From contig JANCRA010000012.1 in assembly GCA_024362935.1 (NCBI GenBank), positions 9,114,001 through 9,178,000 of the forward strand: a stretch of DNA of 64,000 bases. Reading direction: 5' to 3'. The position numbers and the translations under genes were made by a program. Shown piece after piece: positions 38,301 to 50,500 of the stretch. The first letter of the stretch is position 1. The number at the start of each line of letters is the position of its first letter. The notes under the pieces were generated by a model, which saw only the letters and a list, made by a program, of their open reading frames with translations, had not been told where the DNA came from and made no database searches. This DNA is from Setophaga petechia (taxonomy: Eukaryota > Chordata > Aves > Passeriformes > Parulidae).

Positions 38301-41300
38301 TTTGGATACTAAAGTTGAGGGATTGCTGAAAAAATTTTAGAAAAAAATGCTATAAGAGGGAAATAATGTGCATAAAGGAGTAAGAAATGTGAAATGAAGC
38401 TCATGGGGGGAAAACCTTTGACATCGACCGATGGGATCTAGTGCAATTATTATCAGTGTTTGAGGAATGCTGAGTCCACAGAAGTCACAGCTCAGTGCTT
38501 TAAAAGGATGATGTTAGAAACTATCAGGAAAGGAAATAGTGAATAAGCACTATTTTGTGCCTTAAATATGGTTTTCATCTTAGAATAAAATTATTGAGAG
38601 AAATCACATAGAAAATATTAAATGGTGAGTGAAATATTTTTTTTTCTATTTCTTCCCACAGAGGAAGCTTGCATGCAATTTTTGAACAAACAGAAAGGAA
38701 ATTATTCTTCAGATATGGGTAGTTAAGTGTGTAGATGTTCTTGGCACGAAATGTTAAACTTTTATCAGTTCAAGGAGTGACTGAACAAGTTTGTAGAAAA
38801 ATACTTCACTGAAGATGGATAAATATAAAGATTTTTATCTGAGGCCCTTATAGCAAATTGTTGCAGAGTGGGCCAGTGTTTGGCTGTTGTTTTGATCATT
38901 CCTGTACCATTCCCAAGGTGTCCACTTTCAGCCACTGTCAGGAATAGGATAATGGACAAAGTAGACGGAATTTTGATGTGACTCAGTGTAACTGTTCTGT
39001 TAGCAGAACTTAAAGTATCTACATGGATTGTCAAGATAAGTTTTTATTTTGGAAAAAAAAGAAGTTATAATCTGTAAGCACCATGAGTATATCTAGACAT
39101 TTTCTTACTGAACATTAATGGACCACACTTGGCACTGATAATTTGTGAACTCTTCAGGTAAGAAAAAATGTTTTTGAAGTTGAGAATTTGCAACTGTTGA
39201 TATTTGTACCTCTACAGGTAGAGTAACAGTTGTGCTGTTTTATATTAAAAGTGTAGAAGATAGGTTTAATCACATAAATAAAGTGATTGATATAGTCAGT
39301 ACACGAAGTATTGAGAGCTGCAAATTCATGCTGTGTTTTTAAAGACCTTGGTCAGTGTAGATCCCTGATTACAGTCTCATGTCTGTAGATAAGAAAAAGT
39401 TGGTATGTGTGGGTTTGGAAGCGATCAGTAGTATATAGTAAAAATCAAAAACTTGGTGTTCTTTTTCTAGAAAATATTTCTGTATTAGTCCTTCCTTGTG
39501 AAGACTGTTTTGAAATGGTGAACAGTAAGTTGTTGGAGCCATTTCAGGTGCTACACTAAAGGCAATAACTATTCTCTGTATAATGATTGTTCTCTTGGAC
39601 ATGCCATGTACAGAATATAGAAGAAATGAGCTTGTACCTCATTTTTGTAAAGAATACAGAAGTTTTGACGGTCTTCTGAAATGTCTCTTTCCTGCTCTCA
39701 GAAATGTTTTTGAACTCATCCAGCTCTTTACGTTTTTAAAATAAAATTTCTAGTCTGGTATATTCTCTGTTTTGCATGAGTCAGATGTGCATTACTAGTT
39801 CTCACTGTTTTAATTAAAGTGGCAGAGTTGTTGAATCCTTATCAAGGCAGACTGAGGTGGAAAGGACAAAACAGAACAAAACTTCACATCTCATGTTAAA
39901 TCGTAGGTTAATCATCTCTAAAGTCATAATCACATAATTTTAACCACCTACAGAATCTTCTGACATAGATGGTAGTTTTATATTGAAAATAAGAGCCAGC
40001 AAGGAAAATATTTAAATTCCAAAAGGAGAATGTTCAGGTTTTCAAGCTTCACGGGGAACTTGCAGAAGGGAGGTAGGTAATGCTACATTGTTCTGTATTC
40101 TGAAGTTGTTCTGTTTTAGGGGGCATGTGTGTGTTTTTAAGTAAAAAATGCTTAAGTGCAACATAATTCTTGATTACAATGGCAATGTAACTACAGTATA
40201 TGTGAGATTGATGGAGGGTCATGGAGTCCACACAAAACTGGAAAAACCCTTTCAGCACTTACCTGGTTTTGAGGTTATATGTGTGTGGTATACATTTGAT
40301 ATGTATTTTATAGAAATAGAAGGGCTGGAAGTACATATAGAATTAATGAAGTCATTACAGTGTTTTGGGGTTCAGCTTCAAGAGAACCAAAGCCAGAATT
40401 TTTCTTTTGAGAGATGAGTACTAATTCTTGGAGAATTTCTATTCTGTTGTCTTTCTAATTTACTGAATTAACCTCAGGGCTTAATGGCTTTAGGTTGCAA
40501 TCCTGATTTTAAGCTGGCTTAACAATTAAGAATTCAAAAATTTTAGAAGTTTTCTTTTGGTTTTAATTAAAGATTTGCTTCTGTTACAGTAAAGAAATTT
40601 CAAGCTATCTTATAGTCTGTTCCTACAGATGAATGGAGTCCATTTTAAATCTAAGTAGATTCAACTATAGCTTTCCTGTTTTCATAACTGGTGTACAAAT
40701 TCCATTCTCTGATTCTCGCATATGGTAGCTGACATCACATTTATCTTGTCACTTCTGTGTGTTTCAGATCTCTGTTTTGATTTCCTAGCTTAGTTTCAAT
40801 CTCTCTCACTGAAATGTGACTACAGTCTTGCAAATAACTTCAGTCTCTGTTTGCCATAGTACTGCCATACAGTTTTTGGTTGCACCCACACACACTAATT
40901 TATTTACTGAATGCAACAAACCATTTTCAATGATGCATTGCTTGTCCAGAGCTTTAGCAATGCTTTAGAATGCTGAAAATAACCTTTGTGTAAAAATGTT
41001 ATACCACTGCTTTTTTGTAGCAATAGGAAAAGCCATTTATATAAGCTTAGTTGTAAAGTTTTTTATAGATGTTAATAGTGCCTTATCGACAGCTGAGTTC
41101 CCTTTCACCACTGTGTACGTGTAGCACATGCTGCCTGAATATTACACCCACTTGTCCATATTTTTATTTTATTTTTTAAAATCTGAATGACAGTTCATGA
41201 GCAGTACTGAAGACTAAGATTGTGCTCAGCCAGAACCATTTTTAACTTTGAAGGCAAGTGGCGTGACCTTGGATTTAGGTGTTGTACAAGTTGTGTGACT

Positions 41301-44300
41301 CTGGTCTGCAGTTTCTTCCTTCTCAAAGAAGGGGAAAAAAATCCTCCTAAAAACACATTTAATTTGTTCTGTTTTTCTGGACTCTTTCTCACAATATTCA
41401 AGGTTATCTTTAGGCTGTTCTTTACACAGACTATGGTTACAGTGTGGTTACAAAGAACCTCCTTTCTTAATCAGCCTATTGACTGTCAGACCCTCCAGTG
41501 ATAGTCACTTTTACTTAAAAAGAACTCCTTTGATTTTGGAGAGAGTGTAATATTTTGGCAAGTGACTTAAACTCCAGGCTTTGTTTTGATGTGAGTATAC
41601 ATTCAGTGATTGTACCCATCTCCAGGAAATGCAATGATCCTATTTCTTAGGAGAATATTTTTTAAATCTTAAGTATAAAATGAGAGTCTGAATTGGATGC
41701 CTTCATGTTACAATTCTTTAGGCAATTTTTCTCCCCTCATACTGTAATTTGAGAGGAGAGTCCATAATATGGGCAGTAGGTCCTTCAAAAGCACTCAGCT
41801 TTTATGTTGAAAGGTGGCATCTCCACTTTTCTGCTGAAGCTTCCTGGTTGTGCTGATAAGGCTGCTGTTATCTGTGGTGGTCTCACCTTACTGTGTGGGC
41901 AGAGTGTATGACAAGACCTCATGGGCACTCCATGAGCATCCCTGCCTGTGCCCTCAGAGTGCACCCTGGGGGCCTGTGCCTGCAGCTGGCTGTGCCCTTC
42001 AGTGTGGGCCTGCTCAGGCACACTCACACTCAAACCAGTCTCTTCCCAGATTCCTGGCACCAGACTGGGAGAGGGCTGCGGAGGTCTCACCCTGCTGGGC
42101 AGCAGCACATGGAGCTGAGCCCCAGGGCATTGTAGCAGCCTGCTGGAGAGGTTTCCCTGCAGTGAACACGGGGGTGTTGTTCTGGGGCAGCTGACACTGA
42201 GGAAGTGCTGAAAGGCATCTCCTGGAGAAGTGAAATCACATCTGTGAGCCTTTATCTGAAGATTTCTGTGTTGTCTCTGTGCAGAAGGATCATTGTTGCA
42301 ACTATGCATAAATCCTTTGTCCATCTTCTGGACAGATACAGGCAAAAGGTTGTTTTCCTGAAATAAATTTGCAATGCAAACTGTTGAAATTACAGAAAAC
42401 CTTTCGCTTTTATTAAATTAAATTACTTTAGAAAAGTGAACATATCGTTGGCCTTAGAACTTTTTCCTCTTTTTCTGCTTTAAAAAGAACCAACTCACTG
42501 TCAGTCTGGTTGAACAACTCTAAGCCTGGATACTAGTGTGGTTATCATTCCCAGTACCAAGAACTGTTTATTAAAAGATTGTTGCTGGTTTTATCTGTAG
42601 GCCTTTGCAGTTTTAACACCACCGTGGTGCACTTGCAACTGAAGGCTGAGTCTGATTAAAAATGCTGAGTGACTTGATTTTGCATTCTGATGTTTGACTG
42701 TCCTTTTAAAGTTTTCATGAAATGTTTCTTTATCCTACCATTCAGGATTACTTGTCCTTTTAAAATTATATAAATATTTGCAGTGTCTCCAAATTATTGT
42801 AGATCAGCTGTGAGGAGTAAAACAGATAACAGGTTAAAAGCTGTTAGTGTTATGAGTTAAAGTCTTTCTGAAGTATGGCCTGTCATGGCAGAAGAGAGTG
42901 CCCACATCTATAAGCTTCACAGTGGATCAGACCCTGTATTCAGGCATGTTTTGATTTAACTACAGGCTCTATCCTGGGAGAATTGAGGGCAGATTCTGCT
43001 GTTTGGAAAGCAGACTTCCAAAACTGTCGCTTGCTGTTCTATTCATACACTTTGGCAGCAGTAATTTCTGAACTTTCCTGTCCTTTTTGCATGTTTATTT
43101 TAGGTGGCTGGTTGTGCAAAACATGGCCTCCTTTGGTTTGAACTGGTTATTGAGCTGTAAAAGTGGGACCTGCAAGAGTGTATTTCTAAGAAAATATATT
43201 TTTAAAGTTATTTGCTTTTTTGATTTTTTTATTATTTTGATTTAGAGGAAAAATATGGAAGAACACATTGTTCATAGCTATGTTATCATTTTGAGCTTAA
43301 ACATTTAACTTCTTGCAGAGGAGTTTGCCCAGTCTTTGTAGTCACTATTGCAGCAGCTTAGTTAATAATGCAATCATTACATGCCCTTTTATTTGATTTA
43401 CAGTAATTTTTAGCCTGTAGAAGATGAATTTACTAGTTGTATTCAAGCTCATGCAATTTTACAGTTAAATTCTGTGAAGTTTTAAGTTGAGCAAATAATT
43501 GTGGGTCATTTGAGCATAGTTCCTAATTGTTATTCTGTCTCAGAAGAAGGAAGCAGGCAGAAGAACTGTAGATTTATTATCAGCCATAGGCTAAATATAC
43601 CCTGTTTCAAATACCTGTGGTTTTCAGATAGATTGCTTGGTAAATCTGGGGGTTTTAACAAGAGTTTCAGCAGTTTAGGCAGCCTGCTCATTTTTAGAAT
43701 AGATCTTTTCCAACAGTGAATTACTTCCCCCTAGTGAATTTCTTGCAGTGTCTTTCAAAGAGCTATGTAATTTAAATTAAAAAACCAAAATGTCAGTGTA
43801 TTGCCACCATTGTAGGGATTTCTCTTCAACCTAAATCCATTTTTTTAGGCATGGAATCATATGCTTTGTTATTTAGCCTTGCAGAACTGTTAAAAGCTGA
43901 GGAAGACAAAATGTAGCAGCTCATTTCACGTGTGTTGCCACACCAATATTCTCTGCTTTATTTAGAAAAAAAAGGGCTACTGCTTCACTTGTTTCTGTCC
44001 TGGCTCCTCCAGCACTGGGAATGCAGACAGGGCAGTCTGCAGCTGCCTTTCAGGTGATTAACTCAGTTTCCAGGGCATATGAGTGGGAGAATGCTGCAGT
44101 TTGAGCTCCCTCTGAGGTGTAGTCACACGTAGCACTAAGAGCGCATGCATCCTGATTCTCATCTTCTCTAAAAAATTAAAAAACCCCAACTCTAAAAGAA
44201 TTAAAAACAGTAAGTAGAGCATGGGAAGTAACACTGCAACAAGCAAATTATGTTTTCTAATATCTCTGCCTTTTTCTAAAGAACCATTCTTGTACAGACA

Positions 44301-47121
44301 TGCAGCCTGACTGCTGCATTTGAGTTTTAAAAGAAAATCTGTCCTAAGCCTAAGTTTATAATTGACAGGTAATCTAAAGAAAATTCAAATCTTTGCATTT
44401 CCCTCAAACCTGTTTTCAGATAATTTTCTGTGTTTCTTAGAAGACATCTGAAATAAAGTCTCACATTATGATTCCTCAGCTCCTCATCCCCAGTATCTGT
44501 GTGCCCTGAAATCATAGATTTGTTTTGTTAGGAGCAGATAATGCTGTTTATTTCACTGTGGAGTCTACATACATTTTGCAGTGCACATTGATTACAATGC
44601 AATTTATGGTCCTATTTTTTTTAAACTGTAACAGCAGTTTTGCTGACATTGTTTCTGGTTGCTGAGAATTCCCTCAACCTGAACAAAAATTTGTTACAAA
44701 ATAGAACATATAGGGCTGTGGGTTTTAAGAACCCTGTTTTGCAAATAAGTTTTTCATAGGCCCTTAACCAGCCTATACTTTGCAAAGGGGAGAGGCAGTG
44801 CTTAATTTTTGTCTACTCCTGACATTTTGTCAGGTCACATAACTTAATAATAAATACAATTATCAGAGATAAATGCCTGAAATAAATGGCAGAAAAGGAG
44901 GAGTAGATGCTGAAGGGGCAATACAATGTAGGGGTTTTTGCTTCACAACTGAAGTAGAATCTTTGTACCTACACAGTCCTCTTACTGTGATCTCTACTCT
45001 TGAGGCAAAAACCTTTTTTTAGAGGAGGCTGTGATGCCTTCACTTCCAGTCACAGTTCAAAACCAGGCAAGAAAACATGAGCTAAGTCACATTTCTGAAG
45101 TCTGTTTTCCTTCAATTGATCTAAACACTTAGCAGTGTCAGAAAATTTACAGGAAATAAATGAATGTAACTTCCTGTTTATATCCTTTGACTGTTTTCTG
45201 CTCTTGCTGGGCTGGGTCATGGAGGCTCTGTGTGGAGAGGCTGCAGTGAGCAAAGCCTTGAAGATCAGCAGGGAAGTTTTCCTTCGCCCATCTTTGTCCT
45301 AGCTTAGATTGGTATTTTATTCTACAGATAAAAAAAAACCCAACAAACCAAACACCAAGTATGCATAGGTCTTAAAACCCACTTCATTGTAACAGTTTTG
45401 CTTCTGGTCATTGATTATTAGGCAATGGATTTTGAAACTATTTCAAATACATGTGATTGTGTGTTAGCACTTAAGGTAGTGTTGTAGTTTTTCCAGAGGG
45501 ATCTGACAGAAAAAAAAAAAAATTAAGGACAAGCAAACTTCCTGAGGTTTACCATGAATTTTAAGTGCAAACTAGTATTTTTTATTTAAAAAGCAGTTTT
45601 CTTTAAGGATTCATTCCTGTTCATTTAGTTGTATTTGCTACAGTGATCTTATCCTTTTGCCCAGTTGATCCTAAAATTCCTCACAGTACTGCCAAAGGCA
45701 CATTGTTGATGTGCAGTGGAAAGTACACCTTTTGTGGAAGGTGCAGCTGAGAATGCTGCTGGGTGCTCACACTGTGAACAAAGATCACTCTGGTACTGGA
45801 GTTCTCATTTGCATGAAGAGCAGCTGCTTTCAAACTAGAATTGGTTTATTATTCATTTTTATAGATCGTAATGATTCATAAAGATTTTTTACTTTTTATT
45901 TAAGGATAGACATAGGTAAATAACAGTCATCTTTGAGAATAGCAGCCTGTACAGAAATATCTGAAGGGAAAATTACTTTTTTATGTTATTGGATTAAGTT
46001 GCACCTTGCTGCAATTTTTTAGGATCTTTATTTGGATATATTCCCATCACATGAAAAATAATAAATAGCATTATAAAGTTGAGATTTCTTCACAGTTGTA
46101 ATAATGAAGTGAAACTAAAACGTACTGCACTGCAAAACTTAATAACATTTTCAATATATATCTTGCTACAAACACATGGAAGCCTTCTACTAATTTATAA
46201 ATTGCTTGAAGAAGCTGCTGTCTTCTCTAGACTGCTAAGCCAAAATCTGCTGTAAGCTTGGAGCTGCCTGGCCTACACTGATTTTTGACTTCTGCAAATA
46301 GCTAATAATAAAACCTAAACTATTGATTTTAAAATTGTTCTCAATTATCTTTACCCATTGTCACTAGGATATTTTTAATGCAGCTATTTTCAGAGAGGTA
46401 TAGTTTTTCTGATCAAAACTGAATTTTGTGACATGTTTGGTTAATTTTCTTCATATTCTGAGAGTGTAAACAGTTATCACTGGAATTTAAGCAACCCTAT
46501 CTTTAAGTTGTTATAATCTCCCCATAAAAAGGAAAATTATTTTTAATGAAGTTTATTCATTTACTAGTACAGCACTCATTCATTTGAAATTAAATACCTA
46601 TTTTTTACTAGTCACTTAATGTGTAAATTTGTCCCCTTTTTCTGCCATTGTTGTAGACTAGTCTCCTCACCTTTCTATATTAGGTGAGGTCATGGCACAT
46701 GGCTTCAGAATTGCAGTTATGAACACTATTCTTTTCTAATTTAGTCTGTACTACCTGGCTTTTCATGCTGATACTTTCTTCCTGTCAATGACAATTATTT
46801 CATCACATTCATGGAAATTCAAGTTTAGAGATAACTATTTTGAAGTCCCAGGTTATATTATAAATTGCATATGTTTTTTTCAAGAGTACCTGAGTAGTAT
46901 ATTTGATTCAAATATAAAATTACTTTAAGGAATATGTCTTCTCTGCATTATTTAGCAAAGCATATGTTTTATGGGACTGTCCAATGTTAACTAAAGCAGA
47001 GCAGGAGTCTTTGTGTATGGCTTTGGTAAATATTTTTAATTTCAGGTCTCTTTGCAATTCTAGAATCTTATTTATTTAAAATTCATGAGATACATAATTA
47101 TTTTAATGTAAAATGATATTT

Positions 47122-47146
47122 TAAAAGGAAATGTCATTTCCTTTTA
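47122..47146. repeat. Inverted repeat, 12-bp arms
   Basis: TAAAAGGAAATG and CATTTCCTTTTA are exact reverse complements separated by one T. The surrounding sequence is AT-rich intron. Confidence 0.8.
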
Positions 47147-47639
47147 GAGCTACTGATTAATCTACTTCTATTTCAAGATCTAATAACTCATACCGTAATC
47201 ACACTCATTATGAAATAAATAGACAGTTCTGGGGAGTCACAGTTATATGAGCTAGTCATAGACCTAGGATGTTAGAAACAAATAAAAAACCAATTAAACC
47301 TTTGCTTTCCCAAAGGTACAAAGAAACTTAGTTTGATTATATTATGTGATGGAAGTATGTGTATTTCTTCTCTTCCATGTTATTTTGGTGGATCTTGGTC
47401 AAAAAAGCTGCATCAGGCCCAGTTCACTATACTCAATACCAGCATTTTGGATGTCAAAATGGCAAATGAAATTCGGCCTAACAAATGTTGAAGCAATGCA
47501 TGCTGAAAAATAATTGTAACTTCATATAAAAGAAAGGATCCTGAGGTGATAATCATTATTTAGTGAATGCTGTTTAAATAGATGTTTCATAAAAGCATCA
47601 GCTTCATGTTCAGTTGTGATAAAAAGAGGCAAATACATG

Positions 47640-48335
47640 ATTAGAAATCAAGGAGGAGACAGCATGGTAGAAAATGTCATTATACCAAAATATACACCCT
47701 CCACACATTGCCTGTGGAATATTGTGTACAAAGAGTGCAGCATGACAGGGTTCAGGGAAGAGTGAAGGGTAGGATCTTGAATTGTAGAGCAGCTTTCCTG
47801 TGAGAAAAGACAAAATTGAGTAGGAATCTTCATGGCTGACAAACAGATGGCAGAGGGTGTACAGTAGATGTCTCTGAAATTGTGTGCCAGGAGGAAGGTG
47901 ACTGCAGAATGAATGTTTGCAGGCTTTCAGGACAGGATTCTGAGGATATCAGTTGAAGCTCTGAGATGGCAGATAGAGAACAAACACGAGGTGATGATCT
48001 TTTGGAAGAGGTGTAAGTATGCTCTGGAATTTCATGCTGTGCCATCTGAGATGGATGTTAGAAGTTTCCATTTGCTCAGAGAGGAACTGGATAGATTTAT
48101 GGAGTAAACATCAGGTGGGAGTTACTGAATACACAGGAGTCCCATCTGGTGGCCTCTGAGCTGCCATTTTCTGGAAACCTGCTTACAGGAGGAAGGATCC
48201 CTGTGTGCTTAGTTTGCTCTTATGCTTTTCCTCTGACATCTGCATGTAGCTGTTTTTCTAAATATAGATTATTGGTCTGTGTGGATCACTGAACTGACCT
48301 AGAATGGCCTTTCTAATATTGTTGTGCTCAAGTTC
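47640..48335 (+). mobile_element. Old CR1/L3-like LINE relic
   Basis: The order of degraded blocks follows the 3' end of older amniote CR1/L3-type elements rather than the younger avian CR1s elsewhere in this window. An internal part reads GGAACTGGATAGATTTATGG. Downstream come GGATCACTGAACTGACCTAG and AATGGCCTTTCTAATATTGT, resembling the typical 'tggtctgacccagtatggcc' ending. The 64-residue open frame at 47913-48107 spans the relic's 3' part and is probably chance. It contains a CTCF-like motif at 48141-48154. The assignment is from pattern memory and needs a library search. Confidence 0.55.
48141..48154 (-). promoter_or_regulatory. Candidate CTCF-like motif
   Basis: CCCATCTGGTGGCC read on the minus strand is GGCCACCAGATGGG, which fits the CTCF core (CCASYAGRKGGC) at all but one position. 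It lies inside the old LINE relic. A single-motif match cannot establish binding. Confidence 0.35.
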
Positions 48336-48703
48336 CTGCATCTGCTCCTTTTTATGGGATTTCTGCCCTCAAGAGAATTCATTCCAGTTCATGTTTGCAA
48401 CTATAAAGCATTTTGTTTGGAAGCAAGGCTATATAGTTGTGAAAGAGGGTAAGACTGGACTGTAGGAATAGATTTTGGGTATTGGCTTTGTAATATAGGG
48501 AAGAACTAGCTACTTGAAGTAAAAATCACATTTCTCATTGTGCAGATCAAGTCAGCTTTTGAGTCTTCCTGAGGTAATCTGCACATAGAGAATTCGTGTT
48601 GCCTCTGTTGCCCACTCTAATATTTCTAGTAAGAAATTCTTCAAAAAGAAATTGCTTAGGACCAGTAGTTCTTTTCAAAACATGTTACCTTTGAAAAAGT
48701 GTT

Positions 48704-48726
48704 CTGAGAGAGTCACACTCTCTCAG
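48704..48726. repeat. Hairpin, 10-bp arms, 3-nt loop
   Basis: CTGAGAGAGT and ACTCTCTCAG are exact reverse complements around CAC. The arms are too short for a microRNA precursor. Confidence 0.75.
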
Positions 48727-48924
48727 GAGAGTTGAGGGAAATTAGACTTAGTTTTTTTCTTCTATGTGAAAGTCTCTTTACCACCCCTTTAAGTATGCTT
48801 GAAAGGCATTTTGTGTTATGTCATTTTACAGTAAGCTGCCTAACAAAGTTGTTTTGGTATTGAAAATGTATTTTGCCCATCATTCAGTGGGTTGTTTGCT
48901 GTCTAGAAGTTGTGTCTCCTGATC

Positions 48925-49116
48925 TCATGCATGGTGCTGAAAGCTGAGCACCAGCATGGGTTGGTTGCCCATGAGAGACTTGGTAGAATCTCCATCCTTG
49001 GAGATATTCCAGATATGCCATCTGGAGGTGGTTCTGGACAGCTGGCTCTAGGTGGTTTGGCTGGAGGAGCAGGGATGTTGGACCAGATGATCTCCAGAGG
49101 TCCCTTCTATGACTCT
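48925..49116 (+). mobile_element. CR1 LINE 3' fragment, plus orientation
   Basis: Diagnostic CR1 stretches in forward order are AATCTCCATCCTTGGAGATA, TTCCAGATATGCCATCTGGA, GGACCAGATGATCTCCAGAG and GTCCCTTCTATGACTCTG. The fragment is 5'-truncated and has several substitutions. Its open frames are inherited from the element and are not genes. Confidence 0.9.
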
Positions 49117-50339
49117 GGGCATACACAGCTTGTGTTCAGAGGAAAAAGCCAACACCAAACCCGCACCAGAATTGTGGGGCAGTGTTTTTATGGCAATATT
49201 TTTATAGGAAATTTTTTAAATGGGGCAGAGGGAAAGAGAATAAAGACATGCCATGGGAAATACTGAAGGTTAGATTGGCTTTCCTTTGTTTCACATTGTG
49301 TTACAAAAAATGGCCTTCATAGTCCCCTATCATGCCTTTTTGAGAGTAAGGCTCTTAAGGAAATAAGTTAATTTCCAGTGTTTTTCAACACATGATTTTA
49401 TTTACTTATGAAGTGTGGAGCTTTTCTGTCTTTTTGAGTGAAAACAAGGAGAAAGGAATAAACTGAATTCCACATATGTGTGCATTTCCTATGCTATGCT
49501 TTTGAGGCTGGTAATAAAAATATACTTTGAATGTCTGATAGAAACAATCTGAGGCTACTTAAAGCTGCTTCAGCCAGTCTAGAGGCCTCCACTGAAATCT
49601 AAATGTTGTATATATGTTCTCTGTTGCATATTATATAAATATTACTTAAGCTCATTTCCTGCTTACACGGAACCTATGTTGGCAGTAGAAATCGGGTCCA
49701 GTTTCCATGGCAACAGGGTGGCACTGGGAGAAAGGCTGATGCTGTGCTGTGGTTGGTATTTTTATGCAAGGAAAGAGATGCAGACCTACATTTTTAGACA
49801 GGAAATGTATTTCAAGGCACGAAAACATTAAGCAATTTTTATAATTTTGTTGAATAGGTAGATGTGTCTTAACAATTGAAATTGAAACTTATTGTTTGCT
49901 GTTTGCAACAGAAAAATAATGGTTCATTTTATCTAATATTGTAGAAAGCTACTGTTAAATATATACACAGTTATAACTGATATATTTGCATGGAAATAGC
50001 AGTGTGTACTGAGGACAAAGGAGGTTTTGTCCTGAGGCAGAACAGGGACAAAATAGACTGAGGCATAGTCTCCTAGCATTTTCCTTCTAGTTTTCACCTT
50101 CTGAACTTCCTTCAAATGATTTTCACAAAGAAATTAGCGAGTCACAAAGACTTTAAAAAAAATGTTTTTCTTTTTTTATGGCAGTCCTATTGCTCTGATG
50201 CTGGATTTGCAAAAGATTGCTTGTTTGTTTTTTCAAATCTCTGTTATCCCTCAGCAGTTCTCAGTACTGGGAGTCATTTAGAGGAGGGATTTCTTAATCC
50301 TGCAGTTTTGATGTGACTAGGGTGAAGCTTTGTTCATTC
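49117..50339 (+). other. Intron 1 segment, no feature
   Basis: This is AT-rich intron between two CR1 fragments, with no exon or RNA recognised. Confidence 0.5.
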
Positions 50340-50500
50340 TGACTGTTGAGTAGGTGGTTGAGTCACTAACCCTGGAGGTGTTAAAAGATGTGTAGATGTG
50401 CCACTTAGGGACAGGAATTAGTGGTGGACTTGACAGTGCTGGGTTGATGATTGGATTTGATGACCTTAAAGGTCTTTTCTGACCCCAGTGATTCTATGAT
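50340..50500 (+). mobile_element. CR1 LINE 3' fragment, plus orientation
   Basis: It contains CCCTGGAGGTGTTAAAAGAT, TGTGCCACTTAGGGACAGGA, TTAGTGGTGGACTTGACAGT and the ending CCTTAAAGGTCTTTTCTGAC with GTGATTCTATGAT. This is a different CR1 subfamily from the copy at 48925, because the 3' body differs. Confidence 0.92.

Larger units (their letters stand above)
33215..47639 (+). other. Intron 1 segment, no gene recognised
   Basis: About 14 kb of AT-rich intron. It holds a diverged duplicated block (33880-34011 and 35190-35310, described separately) and a GC-richer patch at 41800-42230. On the minus strand at 41785-42345 that patch has a 186-residue open frame with no recognisable domain and Ser/Pro/His-rich composition, which I judge non-coding. 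A near-perfect 25-bp inverted repeat lies at 47122-47146. No RNA gene was recognised. Confidence 0.5.

Noticed and set aside
47913..48107. 64-residue + frame with protein-like composition (WQIENKHEVMIFW)
   Set aside because: It lies within an old LINE relic with no splice sites or known family match, so it is most likely chance.
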